A stretch of DNA of 64,000 bases, taken from the NCBI GenBank assembly GCA_963590165.1, contig CAVANO010000031.1:51682-115681 (forward strand), read 5' to 3'. Below the pieces are notes generated by a model that did no database searches, had not been told where the DNA came from, and saw nothing but the letters and a program-made list of their open reading frames with translations. The translations under genes were made by a program, and so were the position numbers. The first letter of the stretch is position 1; each line of letters opens with the position of its first letter. Shown here piece after piece: positions 26,709-36,110 of the stretch. This DNA comes from UBA11524 sp963590165. Its GTDB lineage: Bacteria > Bacillota > Clostridia > Christensenellales > Aristaeellaceae.

Positions 26709-27770
26709 ATGGGGAAAATTCAGGCATTCATGAAGCGGAAAAACGTGCTGTTCTCCGCAAAACGATACGGCATTGATGCAATGGGCGCCATGGCACAGGG
26801 GCTGTTTGCCTCGCTGCTCATCGGCACCATCATCAAAACGCTCGGCCAGCAGCTGAACATCAGCTTTCTCATTGATGCAGGCAACTTCGCGCAGGCAGTG
26901 TCCGGTCCTGCGATGGCGGTTTCCATCGGCGCAGCGTTGTCTGCACCGCAGCTTGTGCTGTACAGCCTGATTGCGGTCGGTCAGGCAGCGAACTCCCTCG
27001 GCGGTGCAGGCGGTCCGCTTGCGGTGTACTTCATCACCATCGTCGCGGCGGAATGCGGCAAGCTCGTCAGCAAAGAAACGAAAGTCGACATTCTTGTGAC
27101 GCCCGCGGTGACCATCCTCGTTGGCTGCGCACTGTCCGTGCTCTGCGCACCGGCCATCGGCTCGGCAGCGAGTGCTGTTGGCGACTTCATCAAGTGGGCA
27201 ACCAACCTTCAGCCGCTGCTGATGGGCATTCTCGTTTCGGTTGTGGTCGGCATTGCGCTGACGCTGCCGATTTCCAGCGCGGCGATTTGCGCAGCGCTTT
27301 CGCTGACAGGTCTTGCAGGCGGTGCAGCGGTTGCTGGCTGCTGTGCACAGATGGTCGGCTTCGCGGTCATGTCGTTCAGGGAGAACGGTGTCGGCGGGCT
27401 TGTCAGTCAAGGGCTCGGCACGTCAATGCTGCAGATGCCCAACATCATCCGCAATCCGCGCATCTGGATTCCCCCGACGCTCGCCTCGGCGATTACAGGT
27501 CCGATTGCAACGTGCATTTTCCATCTGGAGATGAACGGTCCTGCCGTGTCCAGCGGCATGGGCACCTGCGGCCTTGTCGGGCAAATCGGCGTCTATACCG
27601 GCTGGCTGAATGACATCGCCTCCGGCGTAAAAGACAGCATCACTGCAATGGACTGGGTTGGACTGCTGCTGGTTTGCTTCGTGCTGCCGGCAGTGCTGAG
27701 CTGGCTGTTCGGGCTCATCCTGCGCAAGTGCGGCTGGATTAAGGACGGCGACCTCAAACTAATGGCATAA
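26709..27770 (+). CDS. PTS IIC-like membrane protein, PfoR family (COG3641)
   Basis: A 353-residue polytopic protein with about nine or ten helices. The opening KNVLFSAKRYGIDAMGAMAQ and the stretch LGTSMLQMPNIIRNPRIWIP (about 237-256) identify the PfoR/COG3641 family, named after a perfringolysin regulator but now placed with PTS EIIC sugar channels. No IIA or IIB gene is adjacent. The start has GAAGGAGG nine bases upstream. Whether it transports or only regulates is unknown. Confidence 0.88.
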   Translation: MGKIQAFMKRKNVLFSAKRYGIDAMGAMAQGLFASLLIGTIIKTLGQQLNISFLIDAGNFAQAVSGPAMAVSIGAALSAPQLVLYSLIAVGQAANSLGGAGGPLAVYFITIVAAECGKLVSKETKVDILVTPAVTILVGCALSVLCAPAIGSAASAVGDFIKWATNLQPLLMGILVSVVVGIALTLPISSAAICAALSLTGLAGGAAVAGCCAQMVGFAVMSFRENGVGGLVSQGLGTSMLQMPNIIRNPRIWIPPTLASAITGPIATCIFHLEMNGPAVSSGMGTCGLVGQIGVYTGWLNDIASGVKDSITAMDWVGLLLVCFVLPAVLSWLFGLILRKCGWIKDGDLKLMA

Positions 27771-27775
27771 TAAAA

Positions 27776-27814
27776 AGCAGCTGCCTCCTCAATTGGAAGC
27801 AGCTGTTCTTTTTT
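27776..27814. terminator. Bidirectional terminator
   Basis: AGCAGCTGCCTCC pairs imperfectly with GGAAGCAGCT, T run following on the plus strand and A run (T on the minus strand) preceding. It separates the convergent PTS IIC-like and aldolase genes. Confidence 0.85.
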
Positions 27815-27823
27815 ATAGAGTGA

Positions 27824-28762
27824 TCAGGCCTTGCCTGCGCAGCCGAGGACATCAACGATCTTGTGGGTGACCATCGCCTTCACCGCAGCGCGGGCGGGCT
27901 TCAGGTACTGACGGGGATCGAAGTGATCCGGATGCTCCGCAAAGTACTTGCGGATGCTCGCGGTCATAGCAAGGCGAATGTCGGAGTCAATGTTGATCTT
28001 GCAGACAGCCATCTTAGCAGCCTGAGCAAGCTGAGCCTCCGGAATGCCGATGGCGTCGGGCATGTTGCCGCCGAACTTGTTGATTTCGGCAACGAATTCC
28101 TGCGGCACAGAGGAAGCGCCGTGCAGGACGATCGGGAAGCCGGGCAGGCGCTTTGAGCACTCCTCAAGCACCTCGAAGTGCAGCTGCGGCTTCTGGCCGG
28201 GCTTGAACTTATATGCGCCGTGAGAGGTGCCGATGGCGATCGCCAGGGAGTCGCAGCCGGTGCGGCTCACAAACTCTTCGACCTCTTCCGGATGGGTGTA
28301 CATTTCCTTGCCGGATTCGACAACGACTTCATCCTCGACGCCAGCCAGCGTGCCGAGCTCAGCCTCAACCACAACGCCGTGGTCATGGGCATATTCGACG
28401 ACCTTGCGAGTCAGGGCGATGTTGTCATCAAAGGACTTGGAGGAAGCATCGATCATGACGGACGTGAAGCCGCCGTCGATGCAGCTCTTGCACAGCTCGA
28501 AGCTGTCGCCATGGTCAAGATGCAGTGCAATCGGAATATCCGGATTCTCGATCACAGCCGCTTCCACCAGCTTCACAAGGTAGGTGTGGTTGGCATAAGC
28601 GCGTGCGCCCTTGGACACCTGCAGGATAACGGGAGCCTTCAGCTCACCGGCAGCCTCGGTAATGCCCTGAATGATTTCCATGTTGTTGACATTGAAAGCG
28701 CCGACCGCGTAGCCGCCGTCATATGCCTTCTTGAACATTTCCTTCGTCGTTACGAGTGCCAT
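27824..28762 (-). CDS. fba: Fructose-bisphosphate aldolase, class II
   Basis: A 312-residue zinc-dependent aldolase that splits fructose-1,6-bisphosphate into DHAP and glyceraldehyde-3-phosphate. Motifs: FNVNNMEIIQGI (about residue 22), PIALHLDHGDSFE with zinc-binding His (about 77-89), SVMIDASS (about 102), ELGTLAGVEDEV (about 134), GTSHGAYKF (about 176) and LHGASSVP (about 208). The GVEDEV loop and length fit the class IIA/B glycolytic type. Start at 28762 with AGGAGGGG upstream; the earlier ATG at 28837 lacks a ribosome site. Monocistronic, high codon bias as expected for glycolysis. Confidence 0.96.
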   Translation of the reverse strand: MALVTTKEMFKKAYDGGYAVGAFNVNNMEIIQGITEAAGELKAPVILQVSKGARAYANHTYLVKLVEAAVIENPDIPIALHLDHGDSFELCKSCIDGGFTSVMIDASSKSFDDNIALTRKVVEYAHDHGVVVEAELGTLAGVEDEVVVESGKEMYTHPEEVEEFVSRTGCDSLAIAIGTSHGAYKFKPGQKPQLHFEVLEECSKRLPGFPIVLHGASSVPQEFVAEINKFGGNMPDAIGIPEAQLAQAAKMAVCKINIDSDIRLAMTASIRKYFAEHPDHFDPRQYLKPARAAVKAMVTHKIVDVLGCAGKA

Positions 28763-28867
28763 TGGAAACCCCTCCTGATGATCAATAATCTCATCCTTTG
28801 CCGCAAGGAAGCTGTTCCAAAGCGGCTCGGACGGCAATGATGCCTTTAGTCTTCCGGAACATCGTTT

Positions 28868-28876
28868 ATTATATCA
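28868..28876 (-). promoter_or_regulatory. Extended -10 promoter of fba
   Basis: TGA-TATAAT on the minus strand about 110 bp upstream of the aldolase start. No clear -35. Confidence 0.6.
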
Positions 28877-28972
28877 CATTATTTCAAATTAGAAAAGGGC
28901 TTTTTTCATCCTTTCCTGTTTTCTTTCATGCTTCTTACATCGAATCCCTTCTTTTTTATATGCCTTTTTCGG

Positions 28973-29001
28973 TTGACACGTCCATTTATTCTGCTTATAA
29001 T
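28973..29001 (+). promoter_or_regulatory. Perfect consensus promoter of the thioredoxin-fold gene
   Basis: TTGACA (28973-28978), 17 bp, TATAAT (28996-29001), giving a leader of about 140 nt. Confidence 0.92.
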
Positions 29002-29149
29002 AAAATCACCGTGCCGGAGATCATTTCGCTTTTTCTGCGCGGTATTGTTTCCGGAAATCACCGCGCCGCATGGTTTGTCCGCGCTGATTTTCCTTTGCTC
29101 CGCGATTTGCGGCAAATCCGGAGTCATCATGAAAGGAGCTGTGTTTTCC

Positions 29150-30913
29150 ATGAAGAAGTTTCTGGCTCTGCTGCTGACGGCAGTCATGTGCCTGAGCTGC
29201 ATGGCTTTCGCGGAATCCGCGGATGTCTACGCGCTTGGCTCTCCGCTGCCCGATTTCACCTTCACAGCAATTGACGGCACCACCTACACTCTCTCCGAGG
29301 TGCTCAAGGAGAAGGAAATGGTGCTCATCAACCTGTGGGCAACTTGGTGCGGCCCGTGCGAATCCGAATTCCCCTATATGGAAGAGGCGTATGAGCAGTA
29401 CAAGGACAAGATCGAAATCTTCGCCCTGTCTGTCGAGGCGACCGATGACGATGCGACTTTGACTGAATACGCCGAGTCCCACGGCATGACCTTCCCGATC
29501 GGCCGTGATGACACGGATATCTTCGGCAACTTCGGTCTGAGCGGCATCCCAACGTCCATCGTCGTTGACCGTTTCGGCAATGTTGCCTTCCTCGAAACCG
29601 GCAGCCAGGACTCTGTGAGCCGCTTCGTCCGCCTGTTCGAGTACTTCCTCGATGACAACTACACCGAGACGACCGTGCTTGACGCCATTCCGGCGGAAAA
29701 GCCCACTGTTGAGGCGATCTCCGAGGACGACCTAAACACTGCGCTGAACGTGGAGGGCGGCATGCTGTCCTTCACCAATCCTACGGACGAATACACCTGG
29801 CCGATGATGCTGAGCATCGACGGCGAGCGTCAGGCGTTGGTTTCCTCCAATGCCGGCTATGACGGCAGCACCTCCGCCGTGTGCACCACGGTGACGGTCG
29901 AAGCCGGCGATGTGCTTGCATTCGACTACAAGGTCTCCTCCGAAGCAAGCGCCGACCTGCTGACCCTCTATGTCAACGGCAACGCGGCGAAGGTGTTCGG
30001 CGGCGAACGCGGCTGGGCAACCTACGGCTACGAGTTCACCGAAGACGGCACCTACGAGATCGAGCTGGCTTACGTGAAGGATCAGTATTCTTCTGTCGGC
30101 GATGACATTGCACTCTTCGACAACGTCCGCATCGTGTCCGGCGATGAGGCCGTGGCTGTGCTGGCCGGCAACCCTGTCTATCCGGCGACCACGAAGTCGA
30201 CAAACATCGAGGTAGCGGACGGCAAGCAGCTGTTCTTCATTGACCCGAGCTTCAGCCTGATGTCCTATTTCGGCCTGTGCAGCTACTATGTGCTGGATGA
30301 TGCCCAGGAAGTCACGCTCAAGATCACGCTGGACGACACCATCGATCCTGACGCTGCGTTCGTTTACAACCAGGCGGACGGTGTGCAGTACGCGCTGAGC
30401 GATGCTGCCGGCGAGGATGCGTACTATCTGACCATGCCGATCGACCGCAACGCCACGACCGGCTATTCCTACACCATGTACTCCCTGTACGCCAACGCCA
30501 GCGACACCAATCCGATCATCTACACCATCATGGCAAGCGAGACCAACGTCAATGCGACCATGGCTTACTTCAACGAGTATGACTTCGGTCTGACCGGCTG
30601 GAAGTACGCAGACGGCACGCTGCCGAGCACGGATGAGTGCGAAGAAGCTGTTTCCTACGGCGCAACCTATGTGATCTCCTGCGTCGACCAGAACGGTGAC
30701 CCCGTGACCGGCGTGACGATCAACGTCTGCACAGACGAGGCCTGCACGCCCATGCCTGTTGGCGATGACGGCGTCCTGACCTTCACCGCGGATCCCTACG
30801 CGTATGTGCTGCACGTGCTTGTCGTGCCGGAAGGCTATGAGTACGACATGGACACCGAGATCGTTGCTCCCGAAGAGGGCGGCGAAATCACCTTCGTGCT
30901 GACGAAGCTGTAA
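29150..30913 (+). CDS. Secreted TlpA-like thioredoxin-fold protein with C-terminal beta domains
   Basis: A 587-residue exported protein. Signal peptide 1-21 (AFA-ES). Residues about 25-175 are a TlpA/ResA-like redoxin with the active site NLWATWCGPCESEF (Cys67 and Cys70) and a cis-Pro region GIPTSIVVD. Residues about 195-330 look like a carbohydrate-binding-type beta sandwich (MMLSIDGER, GDVLAFDYKVSSEA, WATYGYEFTEDGTYEIELAY), followed by another beta region and a C-terminal Ig/prealbumin-like domain (GDPVTGVTINVC). No membrane anchor is visible. The start at 29150 has AAAGGAG eleven bases upstream. Disulfide reduction outside the cell, perhaps on bound glycoproteins, is inference. C-ending codon bias suggests high expression. 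Confidence 0.88.
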   Translation: MKKFLALLLTAVMCLSCMAFAESADVYALGSPLPDFTFTAIDGTTYTLSEVLKEKEMVLINLWATWCGPCESEFPYMEEAYEQYKDKIEIFALSVEATDDDATLTEYAESHGMTFPIGRDDTDIFGNFGLSGIPTSIVVDRFGNVAFLETGSQDSVSRFVRLFEYFLDDNYTETTVLDAIPAEKPTVEAISEDDLNTALNVEGGMLSFTNPTDEYTWPMMLSIDGERQALVSSNAGYDGSTSAVCTTVTVEAGDVLAFDYKVSSEASADLLTLYVNGNAAKVFGGERGWATYGYEFTEDGTYEIELAYVKDQYSSVGDDIALFDNVRIVSGDEAVAVLAGNPVYPATTKSTNIEVADGKQLFFIDPSFSLMSYFGLCSYYVLDDAQEVTLKITLDDTIDPDAAFVYNQADGVQYALSDAAGEDAYYLTMPIDRNATTGYSYTMYSLYANASDTNPIIYTIMASETNVNATMAYFNEYDFGLTGWKYADGTLPSTDECEEAVSYGATYVISCVDQNGDPVTGVTINVCTDEACTPMPVGDDGVLTFTADPYAYVLHVLVVPEGYEYDMDTEIVAPEEGGEITFVLTKL

Positions 30914-30926
30914 TCCAGAACCAAAG

Positions 30927-30965
30927 AAGAGGACTTCACCGCGCATAGCAGTGGAGTCCTCTTTT
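30927..30965. terminator. Bidirectional terminator
   Basis: AAGAGGACTTCAC pairs with GTGGAGTCCTCTT with T runs outward on both strands, between the thioredoxin-fold gene and the convergent VanW gene. Confidence 0.92.
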
Positions 30966-30980
30966 TGATTGCCGTTGTTA

Positions 30981-33242
30981 TTATTCCGATTCATCCGTCC
31001 GTTCGAGCGTGCCGACATAGATGATTTCGCTCTTGGCCTTGTAGGTATCCGTGTAGAGGTACGTGCGCTCGGTTTCGACGCCGTTGACATACTTGACGCG
31101 GTAGCTTTCCACCACGCAGCCTTCCTTCGCCTTGCGGTAGACGTATTCCTGGTCGACATAGGTCGTATATTCGTGCTTCGTGTCCTTGACGATTTCGGGC
31201 TCTTCCGGCGCAGCGAGAATCTCGACCGTATTCGTCACGATGTCGTACGTCACGCCCGTTCCGAGGCTTTCACCGTAAATCGAAACGAGGCAGACCTTCT
31301 TGGACTTATCATAGCGGGTGTCCTTCGTGACCGTGCAGACGATGAAAATCGTGCTATCCGTGTCGTTCTTGAATTTGAAGTCGATGCGCTTATCCGAAAC
31401 CGTCGCGTCCTTACCGTAATCCGTATAGCCGACCGCGTCAGAGTGCGGCTCGCGCTTCACAATCGTCAGATTCGCCTTGACTGCCGCCAGATACAGCGTC
31501 GTGCTGACCTGGCAAACGCCGCCGCCGTAGCCCATACGCTCCGAGCCGTACGCATACTCAATCGCCTCGTAGAAGCCGTTTTTCTGTGTGCGCTCACCGA
31601 CGACCGTGTTGAAGGAGAACGTTTCGCCGGGCTTGAGCATGTAGCCGTTAATCTTGTCGAACGCCACCTGAATATTCTTGTTGCGGTTTTCCGTGCTGGT
31701 GGTGGAAATGGGCGTGTAGGCCGTTGCGCGGAGCTGAATTTTCGGCTCAAGCATCGCCTTTGTTGTTTCCGGCTGAAGTTCCTGCGTCTCCAGCGCAATC
31801 TCGCCGCTTTCAAGCGTGGATACCATCCGGTACAGCTGATTTTTCGCCTCGGTCACGTCCATGTACCGCCCGACCGTCTCCGAAACGATACTCAGCGGAC
31901 TGTTGAAATTGCTGGGATTGAAGACAATTTGCGCATCGACCGGCGCAATGTACGCCTGATTGGCAATCGTCGTCAGGATGTTGTCGATTTCGGTGTTATC
32001 GCCGCTTGGTGTCGCGGAATAGCCCTCATACGGCGATTCCGCCAGCGCATCCATTTCTTCCTTCCGTTCATCGATGGTGCCCGTATGCCCGACCTGCCAC
32101 GCTTCCTCCAGTGCCTCATCCACATCAACCGTCATGTTCAGGTCGCTGCTTGTCACCTCGCGGACGAGTTGCCCCTGATATGTCAGGCGCACCTTCCAGG
32201 AGTCGCGCTGCTGATTAGCGTGTTCCGTCACGGCAGTTTCCGCTTCCTCGCGCGTCATGCCGCTCAAGTCGATGCCGTCAACATACACGTTCGGCACGTA
32301 CCGATCATCATACGCGGTGACAGACGCTTCGAGCGCATTCCGGGCATTTTCGGCGGCAATATTCTGCGCGACCGCACGTCCGGCAATGACCAGCACGACC
32401 ACTGCCGCGGCCATGCCGCCATAGAGCAGAATCCGCCGAAGAAGCGGACTGCCTTTCGGAAGATTTCTGTGCGGATGACTGCCGTTCTTTCTGCCGCTTG
32501 TGCCAGCAAATCCGCCCATACCGGACGGAGGCTTCCTTCCGCCGCCATGACCGTCATATTGTGCCGGAGCTGCCGTCTGCGGTATCTGCTGATTCGGCAT
32601 CGATTGCTGCATCATCGGCTGATACGGCATCGACTGCTGCATCATCGGCTGATGCTGCACATTTTGATACTCCTGCGGATACGTTTGTGCAGTGTTATTG
32701 TAAGCCTGCGCAGCATAACCAGAGGAAGCATGATAACCAGATGGGGCGGTATAACCAGACGAATTATTGACGATAGGCGGATTGATACCAGGCGAATTAG
32801 TAACAGGCTGATCAATAACAGGCGAATTGACAACAGGCGAATTGACAACAGGCGAAGCCTGCTGCTGATAGCCGGAAGTGTTCACATTGTAAATGGGGAA
32901 ATCAAAGCTGTACGGATTGGACGCAGAGGAATTGGAAAATGCCGAAGCATGATAAGGTGAAACCTGCTGAACGCCCTGATTCCAGTTCTGCTGCGGCTGA
33001 ACGTTTCTGCCCTGCTGTGCTCGGAAGCCGCCTGTCGACTGTGTCCCTTGCCTGTTCGCATTGGCCTGAAAGCCTGTATTTTGCGGCTCCTGTGCCCGAG
33101 TAATTGGCTGCTGCGACGCCGTATTTTCCTCTTTTGTGTGAACAAGCGGGATGCTGTCGTTCTGCGTCTGCTGCCATGAAGCGTATTCATCGGCATACAG
33201 CTGCGTTCGGCGTCTGCGCGGTGTGCTGTTGTCTTGCGCCAT
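30981..33242 (-). CDS. VanW / G5 domain membrane protein
   Basis: A 753-residue protein. The first 250 residues are low-complexity and rich in Gln, Asn, Pro and Ser, with short repeats (PVVNSPVVNSP; YQPMMQQSMP twice). A membrane helix follows (about 267-290), then a peptidoglycan-binding-like region (about 300-480), the VanW domain (about 505-650, with GGGVCQVSTTLYLAA) and a C-terminal G5 domain (about 675-750, EYTTYVDQEYVYRKAKEGC). This order is typical of clostridial VanW proteins, thought to act at the cell wall. The start at 33242 has AAAGGGG eight bases before; ATG at 33260 is in that site. Last gene of the hpt-ftsH operon. Confidence 0.93.
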   Translation of the reverse strand: MAQDNSTPRRRRTQLYADEYASWQQTQNDSIPLVHTKEENTASQQPITRAQEPQNTGFQANANRQGTQSTGGFRAQQGRNVQPQQNWNQGVQQVSPYHASAFSNSSASNPYSFDFPIYNVNTSGYQQQASPVVNSPVVNSPVIDQPVTNSPGINPPIVNNSSGYTAPSGYHASSGYAAQAYNNTAQTYPQEYQNVQHQPMMQQSMPYQPMMQQSMPNQQIPQTAAPAQYDGHGGGRKPPSGMGGFAGTSGRKNGSHPHRNLPKGSPLLRRILLYGGMAAAVVVLVIAGRAVAQNIAAENARNALEASVTAYDDRYVPNVYVDGIDLSGMTREEAETAVTEHANQQRDSWKVRLTYQGQLVREVTSSDLNMTVDVDEALEEAWQVGHTGTIDERKEEMDALAESPYEGYSATPSGDNTEIDNILTTIANQAYIAPVDAQIVFNPSNFNSPLSIVSETVGRYMDVTEAKNQLYRMVSTLESGEIALETQELQPETTKAMLEPKIQLRATAYTPISTTSTENRNKNIQVAFDKINGYMLKPGETFSFNTVVGERTQKNGFYEAIEYAYGSERMGYGGGVCQVSTTLYLAAVKANLTIVKREPHSDAVGYTDYGKDATVSDKRIDFKFKNDTDSTIFIVCTVTKDTRYDKSKKVCLVSIYGESLGTGVTYDIVTNTVEILAAPEEPEIVKDTKHEYTTYVDQEYVYRKAKEGCVVESYRVKYVNGVETERTYLYTDTYKAKSEIIYVGTLERTDESE

Positions 33243-33262
33243 GTCCACATCCCCTTTCATAA

Positions 33263-34084
33263 TTACTCCATCGCTTCCATCAGCCGTTCAACGTCCTTCT
33301 CGGCGCTTGTCCACATCGCTGCGGTACAGCCGAGCATGCCATGCCGACCGCTGTCGCCGTGAAAGTCGCTGCCGCCGGTAATCAGGAAGCCCATTCGTCG
33401 TGCCATCCTGTCCAGCTGCGCCATATTCCGCCCTGCCGAGGGATGATACACCTCAACACCCATCAGCCCCTGCTCCTGCCATTGTCCGAGCAGGTAACGG
33501 ATAGCGGCGTCCGGCTTTTCCAGCTCCATCGGATGCGCCAGCACCGGCACAAAGCCGCTTTCGTGCATCAGCGGCAGTGCCTCTGCCATGCTGAGCCGTT
33601 CGCCGCCGACATACGCCGGTCCGCCATCGCCGATGAAACGGTCGAATGCTTCCGCGACATCCGCGACATATCCTGCTTCCGCCATGGCGCGCGCAATATG
33701 CGGACGCCCGATACTGCCGTGCGCTTCCGCCGAAATCCGCTCCATGGACAACGGATAGCCGAGCTCAGCAAGTTTTTCCAGCATTCTCTCTGCCCGCGAA
33801 ACACGCATCTCCGCCAGTTCCTTCACCTTCCGATGCAGCGGCGTATCCTTTTTCCGCCCGTAGCCGAGCAGATGCAGCCCATGCATATCGCGCAGGGACA
33901 GCTCAACGCCCATCAGCATCTGTATCGGCGGCTTCTGCATCATCACGCGCTCTGCGCCGTCAAATGTATCGTGGTCGGTGATGGCAAGCAGCGTAATCCG
34001 GTGATGCTCCGCCAGCGCCACCAGCTCCTCCGGTGAATATAGTCCATCGGAGCTGGTGGTATGCGTATGCAGATCAGCCTTCAT
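33263..34084 (-). CDS. PHP domain phosphoesterase
   Basis: A 273-residue metal-dependent phosphoesterase, TrpH/YciV-like. Metal ligands are visible in DLHTHTTSSDG (about 4-14), AITDHDTFDG (about 34-43), GVELSLRD (about 59), the later PVLAHPMELEK and GGSDFHGD (about 241-248). Members hydrolyse small phosphoesters such as 3',5'-nucleoside bisphosphates or short RNA. The ATG at 34084 overlaps the ftsH stop by 11 bp and lacks a clear ribosome site, so translation is probably coupled; an ATG 18 codons further upstream would lie well inside ftsH. Confidence 0.9.
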   Translation of the reverse strand: MKADLHTHTTSSDGLYSPEELVALAEHHRITLLAITDHDTFDGAERVMMQKPPIQMLMGVELSLRDMHGLHLLGYGRKKDTPLHRKVKELAEMRVSRAERMLEKLAELGYPLSMERISAEAHGSIGRPHIARAMAEAGYVADVAEAFDRFIGDGGPAYVGGERLSMAEALPLMHESGFVPVLAHPMELEKPDAAIRYLLGQWQEQGLMGVEVYHPSAGRNMAQLDRMARRMGFLITGGSDFHGDSGRHGMLGCTAAMWTSAEKDVERLMEAME

Positions 34085-36086
34085 GCGTTTCAGGCGTTTC
34101 GTCTTCAGCAGACTTTTCTTCTGCAGGCTTTGCGGCATGTTCAGCCGGCTGATCGTTCATGTCCTCCATGAGCAGGTCGCCGGCAGTGCGCTTTTCGGGA
34201 TTGAGCACTTCAGGCATCTTGCCGGTTTCCATCAGTGTCACAAACTCGCGGCGACTGATCGTTTCGTACTTGAGCAGCGCGTCAACCAGCGCCGTCAGGC
34301 TATCGTGATGCTCACGCAACACCTGCTCTGCGAGCGCATAGCATTCGTCGAGCAGCCGCTTAACCTCTGCATCGATGCGTGCTGCGACTTCTTCACTGTA
34401 GCTGCGGCTCTGACCGAACTCCATGCCGACAAAGACCTCCTGGTCATTGTCAAGGTACATCGAGCCGATTTTCTCGCTCATGCCGAACTGCGTCACCATG
34501 CGGCGGCAGATTTCAGTCGCGCGCTTGAGGTCGCTCGTCGCGCCGGTCGTGTATTCGCCGGTTTCAATCATCTCAGCAACATGACCGCCAAGGAGCATCG
34601 CAACCTCGTCCTTGAGCTGATTATAGGTATTCAGGTCATCCTCTTCTGCCGGCAGTGCCAGCGTATGACCGGCCGCCTGTCCGCGCGGCACGATGGTAAT
34701 CAGGTGCACCTCATCGCAGTGGGGCAGCACGTGACCCACGATCGCATGACCGCTTTCATGGATGGCAACAAGCCGCTTATCGCGCTCGGTAACCTTGTGG
34801 CTGCGCTTTTCCGGACCCATCTGCACGCGCGCGATGGCATCCACAAGCACCTGCTGGGTGATGGCTTTCATGCGTCCGCGCGCCGCGAGAATCGCCGCCT
34901 CGTTCATGATGTTCGCAAGGTCTGCACCCGTGGAGAACGGCACGCGCTTGGCGATGTTGTTCAGGTCGACATCGTCCGCAAGCGGCTTGCCCTTGGCGTG
35001 CACCTTCAGAATTTCGACACGGCCGCCCATATCGGGGTAATTGACCGTGATGGTACGGTCGAAGCGCCCCGGGCGAAGCAGCGCAGGGTCAAGAATATCG
35101 CGGCGGTTCGTTGCCGCCATGACGATAACGCCCTCATTGATGGCAAAGCCATCCATCTCGACAAGCAGCTGATTCAGCGTCTGCTCGCGCTCGTCGTGAC
35201 CGCCGCCCAGACCTGCGCCGCGGTGACGGCCGACAGCGTCAATCTCATCAATGAAGATGATAGACGGTGCCGCCTTCTTTGCCTGGTCAAACAGGTCGCG
35301 CACGCGGCTCGCGCCGACGCCCACGAACATTTCCACAAAGTCAGAGCCGGAAATAGAGAAGAACGGCACGCCCGCCTCGCCCGCAACTGCCTTTGCCAGC
35401 AGCGTCTTGCCGGTACCGGGCGGACCGATCAGCAGTACGCCCTTCGGGATACGCGCACCCATGTCGATATACGTCTTGGGGTTGCGGAGGAAGTCCACCA
35501 TTTCGCGGAGTTCCTCTTTTTCCTCCTCTGCACCGGCGACATCGGCGAACGTCACCTTGTTCTTGCTCGGGTCATTGACGCGCGCATGGCTGCGTCCGAA
35601 GCTCATGACCTTTCCGCCGCCGCCCGTCTGCGCGCGCATGACCACATAGAACATGACACCGCACGCAACAAGCGTCAGCAGCATCGGAATCAGCTCATAC
35701 CACCACGGCGTTGTCAGTGCGGCGCGGTAAATGATGGTGAACGACAGGTCATTGACGGACACCTCATCGAGCGTCTTGCCGAGCTTTTCCGCCTGCATCT
35801 GGCGCACCGTGACGATAAAGTCAGAACCGATGACCGTCTCAAAATCGTAATTCTTATCGGGGAAGTCCGCCGCTGCCACCTTCGTGTCCGTGGTAATACC
35901 GACCAGTGACGTTCCGCGGATAGCGACAGAGGACACCTTGCCCTCGTCAATCATCGTCAGCAATTGGGGATAAGTGATCGACCGATCACGCGTGTCGCTG
36001 CCGAAGCCGTTGAACAGCATCGATACGGCAAACAGCAGCACCGCCAGCACAATCAAATAGCCGACCATCCCGTGCGATTTCTTCAA
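34074..36086 (-). CDS. ftsH: ATP-dependent zinc metalloprotease FtsH
   Basis: A 670-residue membrane AAA+ protease. Two helices (about 8-26 and 131-150) flank the extracytoplasmic domain; then Walker A GPPGTGKT (221-228), the pore loop region DFVEMFVGVGASR, the second region of homology (ATNRRDILDPALLRPGRFDR) and the zinc site HESGH (about 440). The start codon is TTG at 36086: GGAGG lies nine bases upstream and the protein from there begins MKKSHGMVGY, the usual FtsH start. It removes misfolded membrane proteins and regulatory proteins. It follows hpt by 25 bp. Confidence 0.96.
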   Translation of the reverse strand: MKKSHGMVGYLIVLAVLLFAVSMLFNGFGSDTRDRSITYPQLLTMIDEGKVSSVAIRGTSLVGITTDTKVAAADFPDKNYDFETVIGSDFIVTVRQMQAEKLGKTLDEVSVNDLSFTIIYRAALTTPWWYELIPMLLTLVACGVMFYVVMRAQTGGGGKVMSFGRSHARVNDPSKNKVTFADVAGAEEEKEELREMVDFLRNPKTYIDMGARIPKGVLLIGPPGTGKTLLAKAVAGEAGVPFFSISGSDFVEMFVGVGASRVRDLFDQAKKAAPSIIFIDEIDAVGRHRGAGLGGGHDEREQTLNQLLVEMDGFAINEGVIVMAATNRRDILDPALLRPGRFDRTITVNYPDMGGRVEILKVHAKGKPLADDVDLNNIAKRVPFSTGADLANIMNEAAILAARGRMKAITQQVLVDAIARVQMGPEKRSHKVTERDKRLVAIHESGHAIVGHVLPHCDEVHLITIVPRGQAAGHTLALPAEEDDLNTYNQLKDEVAMLLGGHVAEMIETGEYTTGATSDLKRATEICRRMVTQFGMSEKIGSMYLDNDQEVFVGMEFGQSRSYSEEVAARIDAEVKRLLDECYALAEQVLREHHDSLTALVDALLKYETISRREFVTLMETGKMPEVLNPEKRTAGDLLMEDMNDQPAEHAAKPAEEKSAEDETPETHEG

Positions 36087-36110
36087 AATGTACGTCCTCC
36101 TTCGAGCGTC

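Noticed and set aside
29732..31159. A 475-codon minus frame over the thioredoxin-fold gene and the terminator
   Set aside because: Spans a bidirectional terminator and antisense of a gene with a clear signal peptide and CxxC motif.
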